From positions 2,525,618 through 2,589,617 of the forward strand of contig JABACO010000008.1 in assembly GCA_013339895.1 (NCBI GenBank): a DNA stretch of 64,000 nucleotides, in the 5' to 3' direction. The stretch is from Ephydatia muelleri (Eukaryota > Porifera > Demospongiae > Spongillida > Spongillidae). The notes under the pieces were generated by a model. The model had not been told where the DNA came from, did no database searches, and worked only from the letters and a program-made list of their open reading frames with translations. Numbering within the stretch: the stretch's first letter is position 1; each line of letters starts with the position of its first letter. Positions 18,901 to 33,900 of the stretch are shown here, in pieces. Made by a program: the position numbers and the translations under genes.

Positions 18901-21900
18901 AGACCATATGGTTTTTACGATATTCCCACCCTGGATGCTTAATTCCAGGATGGTTTTTACGCTATTCCCATGCTAGGCATCCAATTCCACATTGGTTTTG
19001 TTACAAACCACCCTGAAAAACCATGCCTGGACATTTCTATCTTTCTCCTGTGCTGGGTTGAAGCCTTTCCACTGGCTGTGACGGAAGTAGAGATGTAAAG
19101 ACTAGACGAGGCCCAAAACTGTCTACACAGATATCCGTGTTGAAGGAACAACTTCTTCAACCCTGGTGGAACACCTGAGGGAATAATGGTGCCACTTTTC
19201 CAACCCTGGTGGATGGTGCCACTTATCAATCCTTTATTACATTTCCCAATGCGAATGGACTGCTTTAGTGTATCCTGTGAAATAAGCTCCTTAACAGCTG
19301 CCACAGTACTATCTCCAGATTGTTGAGATGGAATCCTGAACAACTTATCTGCATTGGTGTGGTACATGTACAATACCTCCTAGGCTTATACCAGAATTCA
19401 GCATTGAATTGCGGAAGGAAACACAAACATCTGGTGAGACGTCCTCCACCATCCTTCAGGCCTCAGGGGTTTTGGGAGACGGTTAAGGTTGGTTATGAGT
19501 TTGCATGAAAACCCATGCACATACATTCAAAGCAGCCACCACAGCCATGCAGTGCCTCAGTCTCTGTAGTAGAATAATTCCTCTCTCCTTCGCTCAATAT
19601 GCAAGAACTTCCCGACCCTCTTGCGCGTGGCTACCAATTGCAGAGACTGAAGCAGTAGGAACTGTAACTCACAACTAGGATCAGTAACTAGCCTGGATTT
19701 AAGGTCCTCAAAAGCCATCTGACAGGAAGGTTCCAAATGAAACACTGTATTTTCCTTGCTGAGAATTTTGAACAGTGGTGCTGTAATCTCAGAGTAGTCC
19801 ATATCAAATTGCCCTGATACAATTGCAGAGACCCGTGAAGTGCTTAACCTCACTTGCAGATCTTGAATCTGGGTGGTTAGAAACTGCCTCCATCTTATCT
19901 GGATCATGAAAACACTGGGACAATATGACCTACATGTACAGCCTTCAGTGAAAAATTCCACTTATCTGCTGATTCAGGAGCAAGGCCCAGCGTGCAAGCC
20001 AATTTGCTGCTAGAGTTGGTGTAGCTTTACTGGGACCAAACAATGCTAGGAGAGGCTTGTGGTCAGTCACAAGAATAAAAGAACGGCCATGATGAAATTT
20101 GTGCAAGGGGAAAACTATGGCCAAAGCCTCCTTTGGAATTTGGCTATAGTTTTGCTGGGTATCTAAAAGGGTTTTGGAAACATGTGCCACTGGATGCTCG
20201 CTGCCATCAGAGTACCTGTGGAACAAAACTGCCCCAAGTCCAACTTCATCTACTTTAGACCCTTTGGCAATCCCATTGCTTGATAATGTGTAGCCCAGGT
20301 ATTCAATGGATTCAATGGATGCCTGGGCAAACAGACATTTTTCCTTGCGGCAACAAAGGCCTTTGACTTGAAGGCGTTGAAGTAAGGACGCGAGTATTGT
20401 CCAAATGCTCTGCTGCCTGATGCTCCACTCACTACGATGTCGTCCACATAGACTGCAACCCCCTTAACATCACTGGTGAGCTGATCCATTATTTCTTGAA
20501 AGTGCGCTGGAGCAGAACTAATCCCAAATGAAAGCCGCCTCTGGAGATAGACTCCTTGATGAGTGCTTAGGGCAAGTCTCTTCTGACTTTCTGGACCCAG
20601 CATTATCTGATTGTATGCATCAGCCAAGTGAATCCATATCCCCCCCCACTGAGCTTGCGCATCAAATCTTCAAGTAGAGGCATGGGATACCGGTGAGGCT
20701 CCAACTGTGGATTGACTGTGACTGAATAATCCCCACATATGCGAATTTGAGGTTTGGACCCCTCTCCTAATGGTTTCTTCCTTATTGGAACCACTGGGGT
20801 TCCGTAACTATTGAATGGGTGGATTTCCACACACCCTTGGCGATTCCTGCCTCATAGGCCTGCACCAAGTCATCCTGAATGGCGAAAGGGACAACACGAG
20901 GCTTGCAGAATACTGGACTTGCATCCGTTCTGAACTTGATCTCCAGCATAACATCTTTCAAGCATCCTAACTCATGCTTGAAAAGATCTGGAAACTTCAG
21001 ATATAGTCTGTTACATGCTTCTTGAAGAGAGGTGTCTGGTTTGAGATCTTGGAAAGTAGTGACTGGTTGCACCATCTTATTGCCATCCACCCCTTTAGCA
21101 GTAGAAACTTCTGGAATGTTGACCCCCAGTCAAATTATTGCGTCCCGCCCCAACAAATTGAGTCTTGGAACTTTGGTGACTGTGAAACTGGCGTTCTCTG
21201 CTTTGACAGCACCACTGTCCTTTGCCTGAAGAGATACCTTGGTTAGAAAAGTTTCCAAAGTAAGTAGTGACTGCCTATTTGCCACTTCGTAAACAGGCTG
21301 GCTTCCCCAGCTTGCACCACACATCAGTCAAGCAGAAATTATCACCGGCCCCTGTGTCTACCTCGAATTAAATACTGGTCCTCAATCTTCATAGACTGCT
21401 GGAGAGGGGTCGAACTAATAGCCTTGATAGTTCTGAACTTCTTGGTGATTATGTTCCAGCTGACTCTTTAAACACAGACTGGAGGTGGCCTGCTATTTGG
21501 CAATAATGACAAATTGTTTCCTTCAATGGACTGTTGCCAGCTGCATGTTCTCTACTGCCACAGCGTGGACACGTGCTTTTTAGGAAGTCTGTCTTGCGGC
21601 GTCCATTCGTCCTTGAACCCTCAGCACTGGAAAGGACGTAGGCTTGTCCTGCACCTTGTTGACAACCTCAGTCTGCCTACCTGTGGACCCATGTACCGTT
21701 TCTTTTGCTACTTTAGCGGCCTCTTCTGTTTCAACCACGACAGTAATAGCCTTTGCAAAAGTCAGCTCCGAGTCTTTCACTTTGAAAAGTGCCTTTAAGA
21801 CAGCTTCATTATTAATGGAACACATGAACCGGGTCCTCATGGCTTCATCATTACGCCACTACGTCCTGTCGAATCCTCGCGGAATCTCTCCGGGTTTGCG

Positions 21901-24900
21901 GTTCATGCCCAACCAAAACTTGAAACGTTCGTGCACCACGTACCTCGTTGGGTCGAATTGAATCCGCATGTAGGCTGCAATAGCGTCAATGTCCAATTCC
22001 TTGATGGTCTTTGGTGGCAACTGTTGTACAGCCATGTTACTCAGCAGCTTGTATGTTACTTTGGTCTGATTTGTCAGAAAAACTTGAGCCACCTTGTCCG
22101 CTGGAATTGAGTTAGCTTTGACGAAAGTCTGGAAACGTGCCCAATAGTCAGACCACAGCTCTGACGTAGAATCGAAGGGTGAAGAACTCGGAATGCTTGC
22201 GTAAAGAACGGAGTGGTCCATGCCCTTTGCGGTAGTGTTGACAAGCGCTTCCGTCTGCTTCCATTGTTCCTCCATTTGACGCTGAAACATCTTGACTATT
22301 TCTGCTGTTTCTGCCATACTGGAAGCTGTCTCACCTGCGCCGTTTCAGTAGTATTCCCTCGCAGATCCTGCCGACTATGCCAGAAAAACCCTGTCGTGTT
22401 CAACGCTCAGAGTTATAAAACACCCGCAAAGAAATACCACATACATTTTGATCACTACACAAAAGGATTGCACAGGAGACAGCACACGCAACAATGCATT
22501 GCCTTATATAGGATAGCATGAATATATTCTATAGAGATGAAATCATACAACTGGTCTACTTTGACCTCACACCATAACAACACATGTACAGTGTAATGTA
22601 GTGCATCTTGTTTTACACTGTATTTGTGATGCTCGTTGAAATGAATTTCTACCAATTTAGCCCATATCACTGACTGTGTATGGACCACAGCTCAAGAGAA
22701 TGGTGCTAGTGGATCTTCCAGGCATCATCAGTGTACGTTATCAGTTGTGTACCAAATTGACAGATACATGTACATCTTTTTGAACACTTAAACCCGAGCA
22801 TGCTGGGATGCTACCTTTCACATAACGAACATTTGCATGCAGCCTTTTTATGTAACTATTTGTGTTGAAGGTTTTGCATTTTATAGTATACAAATATGCT
22901 GCTAAGAGGAGGGGGGGGGGGGGATAGGATAACAGGTAAACAACTTGTACATTCCCTGTGACGTCTATGTAATGCACTATTGTATGTTATTTTGAGAACA
23001 GTACTCGAGTAAATGTACAAGTGTTTACAAACACCATCACCGATTCCACAGCTAGCATTGCTCATGCAACCATGTACACAGTGGAAACGTGTTGATACTT
23101 AGTTTTGTACTTAGACATATTAATAAATGATGCAGTGTGCGTCTGAAAAAAATAGGTTGAATTCCGTGTGACAAGTGACAGAATTTTGTCACTATCAATC
23201 AGGCACAGGTGGTCACGTGACAGCCCACAGTTACTACATAAATGGTTTTTTAATTACATTCCAAACACTCAGTTGGTACAGTGTATGCATTCTGACACTG
23301 CCAATGAAGCTGCCATAGAGAATGCTGCTTCGAAGTATGAATATCCCACGGTGCACCATCAGCAGAAGACCCCCATCACAAGTTCTATGAAGGGCTAGGT
23401 TATAATAACTTACCAAATACTTATTTGTGCTGTGACGTGCGTGAAAAGAAATGTATGTGTCAAAATGTTCTGTTTAATCTCTTTCGTTCCGGGGTATACC
23501 CTGTAAATACGGAGTATACAACGTTGGGCCTAAAATGAACAAACCATGCGTCGGATTTTACCGTAGCTTACAACGAATGTGGTAATTTACTATTGTTTAA
23601 AATTTCAGCATTTAAATCTATTGCATCAAAATACTGCACTGCCTTAAACATGTGTGTTTTTGTGTAGTCATCACCTCAATGTTAACCAGACCCTGCCAAA
23701 TCAAGTTAGAGCAATGACTTATATTTTGGTTTGACACACATACATTACACTATTAAATGGTGATAATACTAGTCTATTATTAATGGTTATGCGCAGCAGT
23801 GAGGAAAAATTAAAAACCCTCATGTACTTGGTTTGGTGGTTTTGTTTTAACTACTTCAATTGCTTTGTGAGTCTAACAGTTATTGTAGCCACCACAAGTC
23901 CTATTTGATCAACTACAAAATGGCGGCACCATCCATCAGGATTTTGAGGTTACATGCCTGTGCCTCGCGAAATAGATAACATGAGATAAAATATCATCGG
24001 AGTAATTTGACGCGCATGGCAATACGCATGAACTGCCTTCTGGGAAACGTTTATTAAAAGTACGTGCAACGTATATAATCGAGTTTTGTTGTGAGTCACA
24101 CTAGTGTGAATTCAGGTAGCAAGCATCAGAACTAGTACTAATAAAATAGCAATGTGTCATGCGTGTAATAACTGTTCACGTTCGTGAGGTTAAATACGAG
24201 TGCTAGCTAGTATAGTTTTGACATCGGTGGTTTCTTATAAAGCCGCTGGAGGATGAATATAATCCTTGTACTGATAAAGTTAGCGAAAATGTTCGCAACG
24301 CTACATGTCGTAGGAAAGTATTTATACTACAGTATTGTATACCCTTGTTAGTCAACCATCCCTTCATATGTTTGTAGCAGCTGCAGAATATTTGCGATGT
24401 CCTAGACCTTAATAAATCGCAAACAAATTAACGGGGTGTACCCCGTATATACGGGGTATACCACGCAGAATAAAGTACATTTTGGAATCAGAGACATGAT
24501 CAGTCAATGCATGTATGTTACAGTAAGAGAGATGCTAAAACTTTTCCCATTGTTCATTCATCCACGCTGTCTGTTTAGGTACTGGAATATTTTTTAGTGC
24601 AATTTACTTCATACTGCTTGAAAGCTTTATGTTTTATTCCAGGAACAGTGTTTTAGGTAATATGAAACTGTTTTATCAATATGCACATGTCTTTCAAACA
24701 GGAACGTTCAGTATGGTGACCAGAGAGTTTTTATGTCCAGAAACTGTGACACTAGGTCTTTAGCTCTTTCCTATTCATTTCAATGCCTCTTCAGTAATGT
24801 TTGCTCCCAGTCCAGAAATGCTGTTCTTAGCCTCTCGTTTAAATGTTCCAGAAGGAGATCACTTCCTCATTGTCCATAGACAACTCCACATGAGCCCTGG

Positions 24901-27900
24901 GAGTACTGCAGAAATGAATATTGAGCAAGAAGATTATAATCTTCTATACATCATGATCAAAGGCAAGAAGTATCTCCAACATCGAATAATTTGTTCACCA
25001 TCATTGAATACCTCAAGACCAGGCCAAGTGTTAATCGTCACATGCTTACTTTTCACATGGTTATATTCTTCCTACATTTGTGTTGCAAGCCATAAGAAAT
25101 ATTCCACGAAGCTTTCAACAACCTTTTTTTTCTTTTTGCCAATTTGCAAGCACTCCTCAGGAAACTGATAAGTTGCAGGAGTGCCATCTGGACTTTGCAT
25201 GCCAAACAAATCTAGAGTAGCACACACAATACAGGTATGTACCTCCACAACAGTAATAAAATAATCTTCACATACTGAAGAACTGGTCACATTTCTCTAC
25301 TGTATACTGCATACTTCTCCCTCTTTTTGGCTTTAGCAATTAAGGCTACAGCCCTAGCTTCCCTCATTGCATCAGATATGTGTGAGATTGCATAGGTGTC
25401 GTCGACACAAGTGAAATCCAGACAAGACAACAGCCAGACTTCCACAGGGCAATGGAACGACCGTCGGGTCGCTTACCATCTGATCTTTCTTAAAGTAAAT
25501 ACTCATGTATTATGCATATACATGTAGTAACACAAATGCAAAATAAAATAAAATACAATACAATACAAAGACATGGCCAAAAGAAAAACGTTCAGTGGAC
25601 CTTTGCCTCTGCACAGGCCAAAGCTATCGAATGGTGTTGAGAGTGGGATTGGAACGACCTGGTTCCTCGAAGGCACATGATCGCTGAGCGGAGTAAAGAA
25701 AAACTCAGTTTGCATCGCAACCAAAAAAGTATGGTAGAATAGGGTTCTTGTCTCTTGTCAGCTATTAATGATGCTATTCTCTTGTACACTGTGGTTGCTA
25801 TTGGACCCATACCTCCAGCTGTAGAGAATACCAAGGGTGAAAAAGATCCATGCTCAATCTCTCTTACTCTTTCTTCATATTCCCTTTTCTCATCCAGTTC
25901 ATGTTTTCTATAGCATTGTGACATGGAGGAATTGGCATAGGATTGAGCAAATGGTTAGAATATTCTGACATCAAAGTAGGCAGTTTGGTGGTCTTTTCCC
26001 TAGAAATTCTGTGCAGCATCAATTCGAGCTCCTACCTCTCCATAGGCAAACTTATATTAAGGTGCTCACCCTGCAATGGCAAAGTAGGTTCTGTATGTAC
26101 ATTATGACATACTTCACTGAGGAATGCAGAGGTCCTCATTGTGTCGAATTGAAGGAAAGCCTGCTGACGGACAATTCATGGCATGCTCCACAGTATAGAT
26201 GGAGCCACATATTTGATGTGATAGTAATAAAGGAGGTTGCCAGCCATAGAGTAAACAGCTAGCATCTCTAAAAGCACTCTTGTGTAGAGCAAATCCATGC
26301 CTTACAATGGGGAGAGCATTCAGCCAGCTGGATGCTCCTTTCTCACTTGCAATCTCTACAGAGCGTTTCTGTTTGGTTGGAAGTATAGCCAGTAACTCGG
26401 TGACAGATGCTCTTTCCATTGCTTTACATTGGTTCGTGCCAGGTTCTTTTCCTCAAATTGTTGGATCCCAAGATCAGGAGGCATCGAAGTTGCACAAGTG
26501 ATGACAAGGTTTGCCAGAGCAGAAGTCACATTTACAGAAGTCGTATAGTGATGCGAAGACATGAAGGATATTCAGCATCATAAACCACCAAGCACGGAGA
26601 TGAGAAACAATAGCTGTCCTGAGGATGTAAAGAATCTTGGAGATGGCGAGGCAGGGTCAAGGTATCATTACTACTCAGGAGGCAGGGGATATTTCATTTT
26701 CCTAAGGGCTTCCACATTATCAAGTAATGCTTCGTCAACAGGCGAAGTAGTTGGTGAGCCAAGCAAAGTAGCAGTGTTGGGTGACTGAATGGCTGATTGC
26801 AGAAACAGAATTCCTGCCAGTGTTTTTGCTGGTCAGACGCTGCTTGATTCCTTTGGGTGATCAATCGTCAGTTTTTTGAAGCCACTATTTCACCACACAT
26901 GAGGCAATCCATGTGTTCTAGCCACCGCTAATGAATACTCCATTGCATGAGTTATAGGTTCAGGCACATGACTTGGTTTGGTAATTGCATTCCAATGTGC
27001 TGCAAAATTCGACCTTTTTCACCAGACATATATTCTATTTATACGTCTGGTAACGAGACTAGCTGATGTGTGGTACTGCAAGTACATGTTCATTGTGCAA
27101 ATGCACATGTAACTATGTGTATATTGTGTCAGTACTTAAATATGTCAATGTTTAGCAGGATGATAAATCCTATACATGTATATACTGTACATTTTTCATG
27201 TAGTGTGTGCCTATTTTCTGAGACATTTCCAAATAATACAGTTCTGAGCCTTCTTGTGTTCGCACTGAATGTAATCTTTTTTTCATTAGTTAGTGTGTAC
27301 CTTTTTTCTTGCATACAATTTGTTCATTATCCCACACACACACACACACATCTATTTATGATGCAGACTGTAACTGCAGGGATGGCTACTTCTACTAGAG
27401 AAGATATTATACGCATTAGTAGGTATGTGGATATTGTATTTTGTGTGACCATGTACATGTAGAATGCTGAGGTTTTATGTGTCCTGTATGTAAAGGTTTG
27501 CTGTGTGTAATTCATTTATCTACACTCCCCACCCACCCACACACACACCCAACCCCCAAAGACGATACATGCAGAACCCCAATGCTATCATCATGTGTAT
27601 ACAAGGTTGGTTGAGATGCATGGTGCATGTACACACATGCATACTGTACGGCGTATGGAGCAGTACCTGTATGTACAATTGCCTGCACGTCTTCACATTC
27701 TTGGTGTATGCCTCTGATGCATACACTTCTTTTCCTTCCAGATGGTTCTGTGGATGCTGAAAGGAGTATAGTCACAGACTTGGTTAGCCAGATGGACCCG
27801 CAAGGTTAGTTGGTGAACCAACATAAATATGTACACTGTGTTAACCTTGTTTGTGGGTCACTTTTGAGGATCACAGTCATTGTCTAACTTCTTACTCAAG

Positions 27901-30900
27901 GGGAGGGTACATGCATGTAACATCAGCCCCAGATAGTCCTTGTTCCACAATTATGGATTGTACTTATTTATTGACTCTATAAAATTTAAGCTGCTGCATA
28001 TGTGTACATGTACTGTACAGGTATATGTGTAACACTGCCACTAATGATTCAGTTCATCCCAGACATTATTCTACAGCATCCAGCTTCAATTATAGTCAAC
28101 ACTTTGTGTACATTTACATGTACATGTGCAGTGCTAGTATCAAGACTGTTTTATTTTATTATATCAGCTATAGTGCACTGTAGAATACCTGCACAAACTT
28201 ACATGTTCATGGACAAACCACACAACCTGAAGTTGCATATTCAAATGTTCTTTTTTTTTTTATGTCACTCAACTTGCATTTTCAACTGGCTTTGTCATAT
28301 AAATATGTCATTTCATAAATTCTTAATGATCGTGCCATCTAACTATGAAATCAAAAACATGTATGTGCATCGATCCTTTTACATGCTGTAGAAACTGGCA
28401 TTAACTAGTTGTCTATTTGTAGGTCAGAGGACAGTTTTTGTGCTTACCAAAGTGGACATGGCTGAAAAATCAGGTTTCAAACAAGAGAGGGTTAGTGCAT
28501 AACCTATGATACTTGTTTTTATTACACTGTACAGGTACATATACATATGCATGTACATGTACTGTGCACACATTTTCTCACTTTGATGCAGGTTGCAAAA
28601 GGATCAGTTGTAACTAAGATTCTCTAACTTTTTATATTCATGCAGTGTCTTGCATGTACAGTATTCTTCAGCATACAAGTACATGTAAACAACTTTGACA
28701 TGTCTTATTTGTTTGTCACAGGCTAGTGTAATGTCTTTAGCAAAAACAATTTCCCAACAAGCCAGTGTAACCCTTGTCACCAACTTTACATGTACTGTAT
28801 ACAATGTGCACACTTTATCACATGTGGATATTCAAGGTACACAAATAGATTGTATGTAACAATTGTCCCAACCAGTGTTGTTCTTTCGGTATTGTTACAT
28901 TTGCATCTGTGTGTGACACATGTGATATTTCAGCTCTCGAGACAATCTACAAACATTGTTAATAAATTATTATTCTCTTTCAATCCCTTTCTACAATTGT
29001 TGCTTGATACAGACTGTTGCATGCTACATGTACATTAGTAGTTCATTGATGATGCAGTACATGCAAGCTCTACTTTACATGCACATTATTTTCACAGGAC
29101 ATTCTCAAGAAGTGACATGTTTTGCAAAGCAGTGATGTGCTTGGTCAACGCTTTACATGCCAACATGTTCAAATCCCAAATCCTTGCACAACAATGAATT
29201 ACTGCACAATTACATGTAGATATATGGCAACAGTATAAAGTTTGTGTGTACGGTGTTCATGTAAACTGCAATATTCATTGTACAATTCTGCATGTTTTGT
29301 CAATCAATGCACTGTATTCATATATATATTGCAGATACTTTCTATTTTGGATGGGCGTCTCTTTCCAATGAAAGCCCTAGGCTACTATGCTGTAGTGACA
29401 GGAAGAGGTATGTTGAATTAAATACTATAACGGAGAATAGCAAGTACAGTATATGATTATATTGTTGGGACTCCTTGCAGGTACACCGGGAGACTCCATT
29501 GAAGAGATTCAGCAATATGAGCGAGAGTATTTTGCCAGATCAAAGCTCTTTCAGTAGGTTACAATGCAGCCTTCAATGAGCATTTGGCACCTTAAAGTGT
29601 ATTTTTTCACTCTTGTCACTCCAGCTGTTTTGTAGTTCTTAATTTATTTACCCTTTCTCCATCGTATGCAGACTAGTCTTCCGTTCCCCTTTTTGTCAGC
29701 ACAATCCAGCATACTAGAGCTTCTAAACTTTGTGCAACCATTACTGCATCCACATACCACACAGCTGCATTTAGCCAGCTGCTATCTATCAATCAGTGTT
29801 CTTTTCAGTTAGGATAAAATGTATCAACCCTAAATGACAAACTGTGTGTGGTCAGAATTGCATACATGTTCAAACATGTACAGAACAGTGTACATAGGAT
29901 CAAAGTTATTCTCATGCATTTACATAATAAACCATTTTGCACAAGCAGTCTGTGTGGAATATACTGTACATGTACACTGTAGTGTACTGATACAGTGTAT
30001 ATGTGTAGTATACTACAGAATTGCAATCATCATTATTCCTCACAGAAATGGTTTGCTGCGAGAAAGCCAGCTTTCAACACGTAACATGGTCAATGCTGTT
30101 ACAGAAGAGTTCTGGAAGATGGTTCAGGGGTCTATCAATGAACAGGCACTTCACTTCAAGAGTATGTGTATATTATTTTTGCAGTGCATGACTCTCCTTC
30201 TGCCCACTGTTTTGGAGTGGCAAGTGTGATTTATAATAAGTGTGCCATATACATGTGTGTACATCTCCATTTATTTGTGCATTATGGTTTTTATTTAAAC
30301 GTACACTGTATTATGCACTTAACATGTACATGTACTGTATGCTTATCTGAGCCCTACGCGGAAGTCAAATTGTTGTTTAAATATTACATGTAGGCCAATC
30401 TCTGACCTTTGTACTTGCATGTTCTTGAAATAAATACCATACCTGCAGCTCTGAGATACAATCTTGAAACAGAATGGAGAAATAACTATCCTGGAGAAAG
30501 AACCTTGGACAGGGTGAGACTGAGCATTATGCATTGTACATGTATGACTCTTAAAGTTGCACAAATCAGTTCATTTTTAAGGGCATTTACAGTACATGTA
30601 CTGTATAATCAAATCTGAGTCATGTATACTGTCTTGCCGTGACATCTTTGAGGATGTTTTGCATCTCTTTCTGAATAGCTTTATAAAAGCACCTCAATTT
30701 TAAGCACAAATGGGGTATACGATGACCAAAATGGCCTGGACTAAGAAGGCTTTGGACCAAAAACGGATATACATTTAAATGTTCATCAATGCATGATGGT
30801 TTAATGTTTTAAAGACAACGTACATAACTGTTACTAAAAACGCCCAAAGCAAACCCAGTATTACATGTACATGTATGTTTCAAACGCCAATTTTTAGTTT

Positions 30901-33900
30901 GTGGAACACAATGCACTTGATGATGCAAAATTGTAGTATCACTATAAGGTTGTTTAAATACAATCCTAAATGCTGGCCATTAAAGCACTTTTCATGTATA
31001 TGTTGCGCAATTTTAAAATGTGTATATAGTGGTGTATGCATGCACATATTGCTACATCAGAATATCAACATTGAGAATACTCTTACATTTTCCCAAATAT
31101 AGCATTTTGTAAAGCAGGACTGATAACATGTTCCCAAGACTTGTTACGTGGAATGGAGATTTTTGTTGATCACTTTTATTCTAACTATATTGCATTGACA
31201 TGCATGGGTCATTTTAGCCTACACTGTACATGTATATCTACGTAAGGGCTCACTTCAGGCATCAGTACTCCAATTTTGGCTCAGCCTCTGCACTGTAAAT
31301 GTTCTCTTAATATGCCAACCAAAGCATTTTCCTTGTTTTTATTAACTTACGAGAGATTGCTTGTATTTTGTTTTCCACCTGGCCATGCAGTGTATTTATT
31401 CTACTCATTTAACATTGATTTTGAGTAGGATGATCTGTTTGAGCTGGGCAAAGTGGACATTCTGAACCAAGTGGCAAGCTTACAAGTAGTACAACCAGCT
31501 AAATGGTGAGCATGCTTAGAAGCATGTTTGTACACATACAGCTGTAGAGCATTGTGACCTTACATTTACATGGTATGTGAGGTTGCAGTAATGGATTTTA
31601 AAATCTAACTGTGTAGTGTGTGTGTGATGATTATGTATGCGTACACTGTACTCTGTGGTCTTCTACTTGCACAGTACCATCATTGTGCTTACTAAAAATG
31701 CTATTCATCACAAATAAATGTAACAGACAAGGCCCAATTTATTACCATTGCAACCACATGCAGTACTATACGTGTATGAGAACACAACTATTCCATGTCT
31801 ATACATGTGCATGTATAATACAATACAGTGTACTTTACTACAGTACTTCTGACTTGATTGAAATGTTTCATCTATAGCTGGAGTCCTAAACGCGAATAAC
31901 ATTTATCCAGTAGGCCTTGATGCAACGGACTTCATGTGGCCTTTTAGTGTAGCAACTCAGAGCACTTTATACATTCATGCAATTTTGCAAATGCTTGGAA
32001 TATTGTGGTACATCTTGGCAAAATCCTTTCTTGGCATCATATATACCTTGCAGTCCATCATGAAATTTTCTGTGAAAAGATTTTACTGAATAAAATTGTT
32101 TTAAAGGGATTATCTATTGTACTGCATAGTATGCAATTGCGTGCATCTCAGATTGATTTTCTGTAGTATTGGATGATACACTTCGTACCAATAACAGCTT
32201 CATGTTGCTGTCTCCTGTTGCATTGTCAAGAAAGTCGGCTTGTGCTTGAAAGGTTGGAAACTAAACCCAAACAATAATCGTACTTTCTACGAAAACTGCA
32301 TGAGGAAGCAAATGTGGAATCTTATCTCAAACCATAAACCAACACAATACAGGTTATTGGTTTTTTAGAGCAAGCCAACAGAAACAAACACGTACATACA
32401 TGTACATGATGTGAACAGCACTTGGACAAAAGAAGCATGAACTGGCAAACTAAATAAACAACTAGTTATGTGCACGTACAAAGATGCACGCTAGTTACCT
32501 TATCATTGCATAGATTGCATGCATTATTATGCAGGAATTACACATTTATATTTACATACTGCATTATACAAATTATTTTTATTTAGGAAAAAGTGGCTGT
32601 GCCGTAGCCATATACCTGCCCGACTGGCGCTGATCTACCATAGCTTGATTCCAAGCATTTGTATATTCAGATGCATGTCTTTAAGTGTGAAGATACAGAT
32701 ACCTGCTTATGGACACTTCAGCGTTGTATATATGCATGTATTGTTGGTATGCAGACTCTGCACAACTCTGCATAATGTATGCTATGGCACAGTGATATAA
32801 TGCATTACCAAACAATGAAGGCCTCGGTAGCTGGAGCAAGAACCTCCAGGGCGTAGCACAATAGAGCCATGTGAACATTGGGGTGTGAGGAAAACACACC
32901 TACAGTACACATGGTATGCAAGTCATGACATTAATGGTCAATCATCATAGACATGTGTAGACCAATGATTGATAATTTTTCAATCAGAAACAGCTTTTCC
33001 GAACATTTGCACTGCTGTAGTTAAAGTTCTTTTCTCGTTATCGTTGCTCTTTGTCCAGTTTAGTGCTACTTTGAAATCAGCATAGAAAATAATGATGGTC
33101 CTCAAAGACAAGTGTGATTGCATAGCAACAGCTTAGCTGAGGGAGCATAAACCAAATATTACTATCCCAAACTCAAGGAACGAGGTTTATGTATTCAACA
33201 GACATACAATGATCATGTATGCAGTTGCAATGAATCTTATGACAGAAGCACTCCCTGAGTATCAGAGTCTAAGCCTATTGCTGATCTCATTAAATAAAGA
33301 GACAAAAGCCCCACTCAAGCACCACCCTTACAGTATTTCACCACAAATGGGATACGTCTTTGTTACAGATGGTTACACACATGCTAGAACTGGACAGTGA
33401 TAAGACCACTAAGGGATTGTGAATATACATGTACATGTATTTGAACATAATCTACTAAGCACTATATTGCTCCAAATCTTATATGCACTTCTGATTATGC
33501 TAAAGAGATATAAGAGCATGCTGTGTTACATTTTCTACATGTCAATGTTTGTTGAAAGTTTATTTTCCTACACTTTGTGTATAGGGAATCATTGTTGATG
33601 GAGCAACTTTGGAGCAAAATGGCTGGAAAAGTGATTGATATATTTATTGAAGCATCACAAGAAAAGTCATCAGGGTAAGATGTTTGGCTAGGTATAATGG
33701 ATATATCAATGTGTAAGCCTTTGAAATTATTTGTCTGTGAGATTTATATAGTGCACTTTTCAACATTTCCAAACATAGAAACTGAATATCAGTGTATGAT
33801 TTTGGTAGATGCCACCAATTCTTCTGCTTTGTGTTTTGAAAGCATTATTCTCATAGCAAATGCCTTTTTACTTAAAGCATGGTCATTCCGTCACAGTTAA

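Larger units (their letters stand above)
22733..24794. other. OPA1 intron 4, left part; no gene seen
   Basis: The only structures seen are a poly-G run near 22910-22922 and the paired GGGGTATACC motifs at 23489-23523 and 24431-24465. ATGGCGGC near 23920 resembles a YY1-type promoter motif, but no transcript start is supported. Confidence 0.45.

Noticed and set aside
23489..24465. piggyBac-like element bounded by the two GGGGTATACC motifs
   Set aside because: The motifs are in direct, not inverted, orientation, and the TTAA-like sites are both on the left side of each motif.
28002..30229. Several 120-130 codon plus-strand frames in OPA1 introns
   Set aside because: They are mostly Cys/His/Tyr-rich products of TGTACA repeats, or overlap OPA1 exons in another frame.
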